DNA of 8,711 nt from Desulfobacterales bacterium (lineage in GTDB: Bacteria > Desulfobacterota > Desulfobacteria > Desulfobacterales > UBA5852): NCBI GenBank assembly GCA_016735415.1, contig JAERRP010000133.1:1-8711 (forward strand), read 5' to 3'. Both the position numbers and the translations under genes were made by a program. Positions 5,284-8,711 of the stretch are shown piece after piece. Position 1 is the first letter of the stretch. Each line of letters opens with the position of its first letter. The notes under the pieces are model-generated. The model did no database searches, was not told where the DNA came from, and saw only the letters and a program-made list of their open reading frames with translations.

Positions 5284-6969
5284 ATGATGGAGCTTTCCAA
5301 ATCTCAAAAAGCACGGGTCGCCATCCGCAGTTTCAAGACCATGGTCGATGCCCTGGGACTGCGCGGCTATTACCGTCCGACCGACCGAATCGGCCAGTCG
5401 CTGGCCGAGAGTCTGCGCAGTCTGGATCCGGAAATTTACGGCTCCATGAACGATTCCCGCGTGGTGGAACTCAAGGGGCTCGAATACGTTATGGACCGCC
5501 TGCCGAAAGGCATCGAGAAATGCACCCGCATCATATTAACGGAAGAGGGACACTTCGAAGGTACCAATTTCGAAAGGATCGAGCCGCCCAAACGGCGGCG
5601 GACATCCTATCGGGTCAGCGAAAAGGAGATGTGCTTTGTCATCACCCGCGGGATCAGTGAAATCTACGATATTCTGACCCATTTGACCTTTCTCAGTATC
5701 GAAGCGCAAAAAATCTACGAGCGCATCTACGATGAGTCCGGGCAGCAGACGATCGAATGGACCGAGCTGGAAAAACTCGTATCGAGCGGCAAGGCCGCCA
5801 GGGGCAACGAGCTCGACCAGGCCTTGTGGAATTTGGGCATCATCATCGGCCGATCCTTTCTGGAAACCCGGTCATCCTATGAGTACCTGGCCCAGGGCCG
5901 CTCCGACGGTGAGATCAACGGGGAACTCTTCGCCCTTATTTATCACCTTGGCAAGCGTTTCGAAGCCGAAAAGCAATCCAGGGAAAATGCCCTGATCGTC
6001 TACCTGACGCCTTCCCTGATGAATAACATCGGGCATCATAAATACGGCAAGCAATGGGCGGCCGCGATTAAATCCAAACTGTTCGAGCTCGATCTGCAGG
6101 CGCGCCCGTTGCACATTATCAGTGCCAATCTCCACAGCGTGGTCAATATTCTTTACGGTCCCGCTGCTTTGAAGCAGGCTGGCCGCCCGGCACCGAACGA
6201 GGACATTGCCGCCATGGTCTCCGAGCTGGTGAGCGGGCAGATCAACGCCGCGGCCCGGGGAAACGGCCGGGGACTGACTGTTCTTCCGGATCGGTCCGGA
6301 ACCCACGTGGACTGCCAGATAATCGATACGGGCCAGCTGGACGCCGCTATCATCCATCCGCAGTTACGTTTTTCACCCGAGGTGCTGGAGAAGCAGAAAC
6401 CGGTCATTCTGGTCATCGATTATGCGTTTGGTGCCCAGGCCTCCGAACTGATGGAAAGTCTCCTTAAACCTCACACGGAAAACGGCCGCCGCCATCGGTT
6501 CGACATTCGTTCGATTGCCATTATGGGCAAAGCCGGGATTCTGCCCGGCAACAAGGGCGATGTCATGCTGGCCACCGCCCACGTCATCGAGGGAACCACC
6601 GACAACTACCTGGTAAATAATGATCTGGGCGATGAGGATTTCGAGGGTCGTATTCAGACTTTCAGCGGCCCGATGCTGACGGTGGTCGGCACATCGCTCC
6701 AGAACAGGGACGTTTTGCGTCGCATCCAGCGGGGCTGGAAAGCGATCGGCCTGGAAATGGAGGGCGGGCATTATCAAAGGGCCATCAATGCCGCCTTGAT
6801 AAAGGGCCATATCAATTCCGATATCAAGATCCGTTATGCCTATTATGCTTCCGATAATCCACTTAAAAGCGGACAGACCCTGGCTTCGGGGCCCATGGGT
6901 CAGGAAGGCATCACGCCCACCTATATGATCACCCAAGTTTTGCTGGAGAAGATTCTCAACCCGGCCTGA
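5284..6969 (+). CDS. Uncharacterised protein with C-terminal nucleoside phosphorylase/AMP nucleosidase-like domain
   Basis: A 561-aa protein with no signal peptide or membrane span, so probably cytoplasmic. I do not recognise residues 1-300. They are mostly helical, with a basic Lys-Arg-Arg-Arg stretch at 103-106. Residues about 370-561 look like the purine nucleoside phosphorylase/AMP nucleosidase fold. A hydrophobic strand at 374-380 leads to Ile-Ala-Ile-Met-Gly-Lys-Ala-Gly (411-418), then Gly-Asp-Val (425-427) and Leu-Glu-Met-Glu-Gly-Gly (490-495), in the place of the ribose-binding Met-Glu of that superfamily. Ser-Asp-Asn-Pro-Leu (523-527) recalls the Ser-Asp-x-Pro-Leu segment of AMP nucleosidase, with D524 as a possible base-contacting acid. 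Family members cleave or phosphorolyse N-glycosidic bonds; the substrate here is unknown. It may belong to a catalogued family of unknown function (possibly DUF6909, from memory and unverified). Start: GAGGTG lies 5 nt before ATG 5284, and 8 nt before the adjacent ATG 5287. The gene is transcribed alone; the next gene is 206 nt away. Confidence 0.8.
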   Translation: MMELSKSQKARVAIRSFKTMVDALGLRGYYRPTDRIGQSLAESLRSLDPEIYGSMNDSRVVELKGLEYVMDRLPKGIEKCTRIILTEEGHFEGTNFERIEPPKRRRTSYRVSEKEMCFVITRGISEIYDILTHLTFLSIEAQKIYERIYDESGQQTIEWTELEKLVSSGKAARGNELDQALWNLGIIIGRSFLETRSSYEYLAQGRSDGEINGELFALIYHLGKRFEAEKQSRENALIVYLTPSLMNNIGHHKYGKQWAAAIKSKLFELDLQARPLHIISANLHSVVNILYGPAALKQAGRPAPNEDIAAMVSELVSGQINAAARGNGRGLTVLPDRSGTHVDCQIIDTGQLDAAIIHPQLRFSPEVLEKQKPVILVIDYAFGAQASELMESLLKPHTENGRRHRFDIRSIAIMGKAGILPGNKGDVMLATAHVIEGTTDNYLVNNDLGDEDFEGRIQTFSGPMLTVVGTSLQNRDVLRRIQRGWKAIGLEMEGGHYQRAINAALIKGHINSDIKIRYAYYASDNPLKSGQTLASGPMGQEGITPTYMITQVLLEKILNPA

Positions 6970-7011
6970 CACCACCCGGGAACGAATCGATCCGTAGAAA
7001 CCCGTCACCAC

Positions 7012-7028
7012 CCGGCCGCTGCGGCCGG
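7012..7028. repeat. Perfect GC-rich inverted repeat after the 561-aa protein gene
   Basis: CCGGCCGC-T-GCGGCCGG is a perfect 8-bp inverted repeat 43 nt after the stop codon. It can form a 6-7 bp all-GC hairpin. No T-tract follows, so it is not a typical intrinsic terminator, though it could protect the 3' end or help Rho-dependent ending. The rest of the 206-nt gap shows no convincing promoter for the ABC gene. Confidence 0.4.
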
Positions 7029-7175
7029 CCCGGTCGGTTCGACGTCCGGGCTCGATCTGATTTCGAAAACGGTTGTCCTTTCCCGGCGACCCTGTTAAGG
7101 GGTCAACCCGACAAACGCTTCATAACCGACCTGAACCACGGATGGTTCCCGGGGAGAGCAGAAGGCCACGCGACG

Positions 7176-8477
7176 GTGAACAGGCGATCTGGCATTACCA
7201 CCCGATACTTCCGGCATTACGAGGCGCTGGAAGATGCGTTCCGTCGCCGGATTGCGACCCTGCTTCCGCGCAAGCATGCCGGTACGGATCGCTTCTGGCA
7301 GGATCTGCATCAGCTTCTCCAGACCGGGCCGGACAGACGGGCCGGCGGCCTCGAGCATTACATCACCAGCAATCCGCGCGATTGTCTGGCTTTCGGAACA
7401 CCCCGGCAGGTGCTCAAAGCGGCGTTGATGACGACGGCCCCGTCGGCCGCCGCACTGCCTTGGGACGGCGTGGCGGCGCGCTTCGGTCTCCAATCCCATT
7501 TAAACCAGCCGGTGCGCTCCCTTTCCGGCGGCGAAACCGTCCGGGTGGCCCTCGCCAAGGCTTTTATCGGCGCGGCCCGGGCGGATCGTCTGACGATAGC
7601 CAGCCCCCTCAGTTGGCTGTCGCTGAGCAATCGGCGCTATTTCCATGATCTGGCAGATCACTGCGGCGAGTTGGGCCAGGCATTGGAGGTTTTCGCGCTG
7701 GAGGGCGAAGATTCCACCCAACCGGCCGCGGGCCTGACGAAACCACTGACAGGCCCTGGTTTTCGATTGGTCTTCCGGAAGGCGGGCGTGGTCTTGACTT
7801 CCCTGGTCGACAGTTTGCAGAGCCGTCGCCTGCGGGCCGCGATCGACGATGCGGAATTCTCCCTGCAGTCGCCCTGCCTGATTCAGGGGGACAACGGGCA
7901 GGGTAAAAGTTTGATGGTCAAGGCCCTGGCCGGGGTCGTGCTCCGGGAAGGGCATGCCGGTCTGGAGACCGAAGGCCGCCGGGGCCACGTCCGGCTTCTG
8001 CTTCAAGACCTCATCGATCAGACCCTGATGCGCAGCTTTAAACAGATGGCGGTCGGGATCGATGCCGGTGCGGCCGTCCGGGTTTACGATGATATCCGCA
8101 CCGAGATGATGGCCCGCGAGGTTCTGGATAGGGATGAGGTCCTGCCTTTCGACATGCGACTGGCTGCCAGGGCACCCGCTTCTCTGCTCGAGCTCAAAAT
8201 ACTGCTGGCGGCCGTGCGTATTGCCACAACTCCAGCGGCCATTGTTTTGGACGAACCGGACTGGGGGTTACGGCGTGCCAGCGCCATGGCGTTTGTGGCC
8301 GGGGTTATCCAGGCGGCGCATCAGCGCGGTGTCGCGGTGCTGATCATTTCCCATAAACCCTGGTGGCATCCCTGGGCCGCGAGTTTTTTGCACATCCGCA
8401 AAGCCCGACCGGCACCGGCGGCATCGGCGGGGGACTTGTTCCGGATTCGGATGGAAAGGACGATGGCGGCCGGGTGA
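7176..8477 (+). CDS. Tandem ABC ATPase with complementary degenerate halves
   Basis: A 433-aa cytoplasmic protein with two fused ABC ATPase-like halves. Half 1 (about 60-180) has a perfect signature, Leu-Ser-Gly-Gly-Glu (116-120), then Arg-Val-Ala-Leu-Ala-Lys-Ala, but no Walker A, and its Walker B place lacks Asp-Glu (Ile-Ala-Ser-Pro, 141-144). The first 60 residues are a helical, charged segment where the Walker A part would be. Half 2 (about 196-410) has Walker A Gly-Asp-Asn-Gly-Gln-Gly-Lys-Ser (238-245), a Q-loop Gln at 277, Walker B Ile-Val-Leu-Asp-Glu-Pro (356-361) and H-loop His393. Its signature is lost (Ala-Ser-Leu-Leu-Glu, 335-339). In ABC dimers each ATP site joins Walker A of one half to the signature of the other, so this chain could form one complete site and one dead site. 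The GTG start has AGAAGG about 10 nt upstream, and no ATG start is available in the frame. The stop overlaps the start of a membrane protein gene, suggesting a transporter ATPase, perhaps like fused ECF/CbiO-type ATPases. The substrate is unknown. Confidence 0.82.
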   Translation: MNRRSGITTRYFRHYEALEDAFRRRIATLLPRKHAGTDRFWQDLHQLLQTGPDRRAGGLEHYITSNPRDCLAFGTPRQVLKAALMTTAPSAAALPWDGVAARFGLQSHLNQPVRSLSGGETVRVALAKAFIGAARADRLTIASPLSWLSLSNRRYFHDLADHCGELGQALEVFALEGEDSTQPAAGLTKPLTGPGFRLVFRKAGVVLTSLVDSLQSRRLRAAIDDAEFSLQSPCLIQGDNGQGKSLMVKALAGVVLREGHAGLETEGRRGHVRLLLQDLIDQTLMRSFKQMAVGIDAGAAVRVYDDIRTEMMAREVLDRDEVLPFDMRLAARAPASLLELKILLAAVRIATTPAAIVLDEPDWGLRRASAMAFVAGVIQAAHQRGVAVLIISHKPWWHPWAASFLHIRKARPAPAASAGDLFRIRMERTMAAG

Positions 8478-8711
8478 ATTGGCGACCACGAATCATGGTG
8501 CTGATGCTGATCGGCATCCCGGCCTTTACGGGGTTGTCGCCGCTGGCCGGACTGGGGGCCGCCCTGCCCGGCGTGCCCTGGGCCGGTTTTGTCTATGCCG
8601 CCGCTGTGAATATTGTGGTCGGCCTGACCTGCGGCGGGGCTTTTGCCGCCAAGGTGCTGTCCCTGAGTTTTTTAATCCTCCTGCCGGTTGTTTGGGGGGG
8701 GGCGACCATCT
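8474..8711 (+). CDS. Multi-span membrane protein, N-terminal part (runs off right edge)
   Basis: A GTG at 8474 shares GTGA with the stop codon of the ABC gene, a classic translational-coupling overlap. The frame stays open to the window end (79 codons). The visible protein is almost wholly hydrophobic after a short basic start (Asn-Trp-Arg-Pro-Arg). Likely membrane segments are at about 8-30, 37-56 and 60-78, with short Gly/Pro-rich turns. An in-frame ATG at 8495 is an alternative start, but it lacks the coupling overlap. It is the natural membrane partner of the ABC ATPase, either a permease or, if the system is ECF-like, a transmembrane T or substrate-binding S component. The available sequence does not let me choose. 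A G9 run (8694-8702) lies within the coding region. Confidence 0.7.
   Translation, partial: MNWRPRIMVLMLIGIPAFTGLSPLAGLGAALPGVPWAGFVYAAAVNIVVGLTCGGAFAAKVLSLSFLILLPVVWGGATI

Noticed and set aside
7073..7101. TTGTCC-N17-TAAGGG as a promoter for the ABC gene
   Set aside because: The -10 matches only its first two bases and the region is GC-rich, so it cannot be told from chance.
7073..7648. 191-codon plus-strand frame overlapping the start of the ABC gene
   Set aside because: It is out of frame with the Leu-Ser-Gly-Gly-Glu signature and Walker motifs, and its Arg/Pro/Ser-rich sequence is a composition shadow.
1..8711. CRISPR arrays, tRNA/rRNA genes, insertion sequences, attachment sites
   Set aside because: No regularly spaced repeats, no cloverleaf or rRNA-like segments, and no transposase or integrase reading frames or flanking terminal repeats were seen on either strand.

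Overview
The window looks like chromosomal DNA of a high-GC, Gram-negative-type bacterium. My best guess is a Desulfobacterota (delta-proteobacterial) genome, judged from codon use, a CheD–HDOD signalling protein, a stand-alone PPDK and a PNP/Amn-like protein; this is inference, because no rRNA or other marker is present. I see no mobile element, CRISPR array or tRNA.

Layout, left to right. (1) 1-476, minus: the start of a secreted coiled-coil protein that runs off the left edge. It has a sigma70-type promoter with an inverted repeat over its -10. (2) 477-687: a divergent intergenic region that also carries a near-consensus sigma28 (FliA) promoter reading right. (3) 688-2040, plus: a protein joining an N-terminal CheD-like receptor deamidase domain to a C-terminal HDOD domain with an intact HD motif. 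The sigma28 promoter and the CheD domain independently point to the motility/chemotaxis regulon. (4) 2103-4838, minus: a complete pyruvate, phosphate dikinase (ppdK), convergent with gene 3. Its strong promoter (TTGACA-N18-TATAAA) lies about 140 nt upstream, giving a structured leader. (5) 4839-5283: a 445-nt intergenic region with that leader, an orphan hairpin plus T8, and a promoter region with a 13-nt palindrome and a C10 run. (6) 5284-6969, plus: a 561-aa protein with an unrecognised N-terminal part and a C-terminal domain resembling the nucleoside phosphorylase/AMP nucleosidase superfamily. (7) 7176-8477, plus: a tandem ABC ATPase whose two halves are degenerate in complementary ways. 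(8) 8474-8711, plus: the start of a hydrophobic multi-span protein whose GTG overlaps the ABC stop codon and which runs off the right edge.

Genes 7 and 8 are translationally coupled and probably form a transporter, perhaps of the ECF type. Genes 3, 4 and 6 each have their own promoter signals and do not form an operon. The most interesting items are the ABC protein, which appears built to form exactly one composite ATP site; the CheD-HDOD fusion under a sigma28-like promoter; and the Amn-like domain on an unknown N-terminal part, behind an operator-like palindrome and a long C-run.
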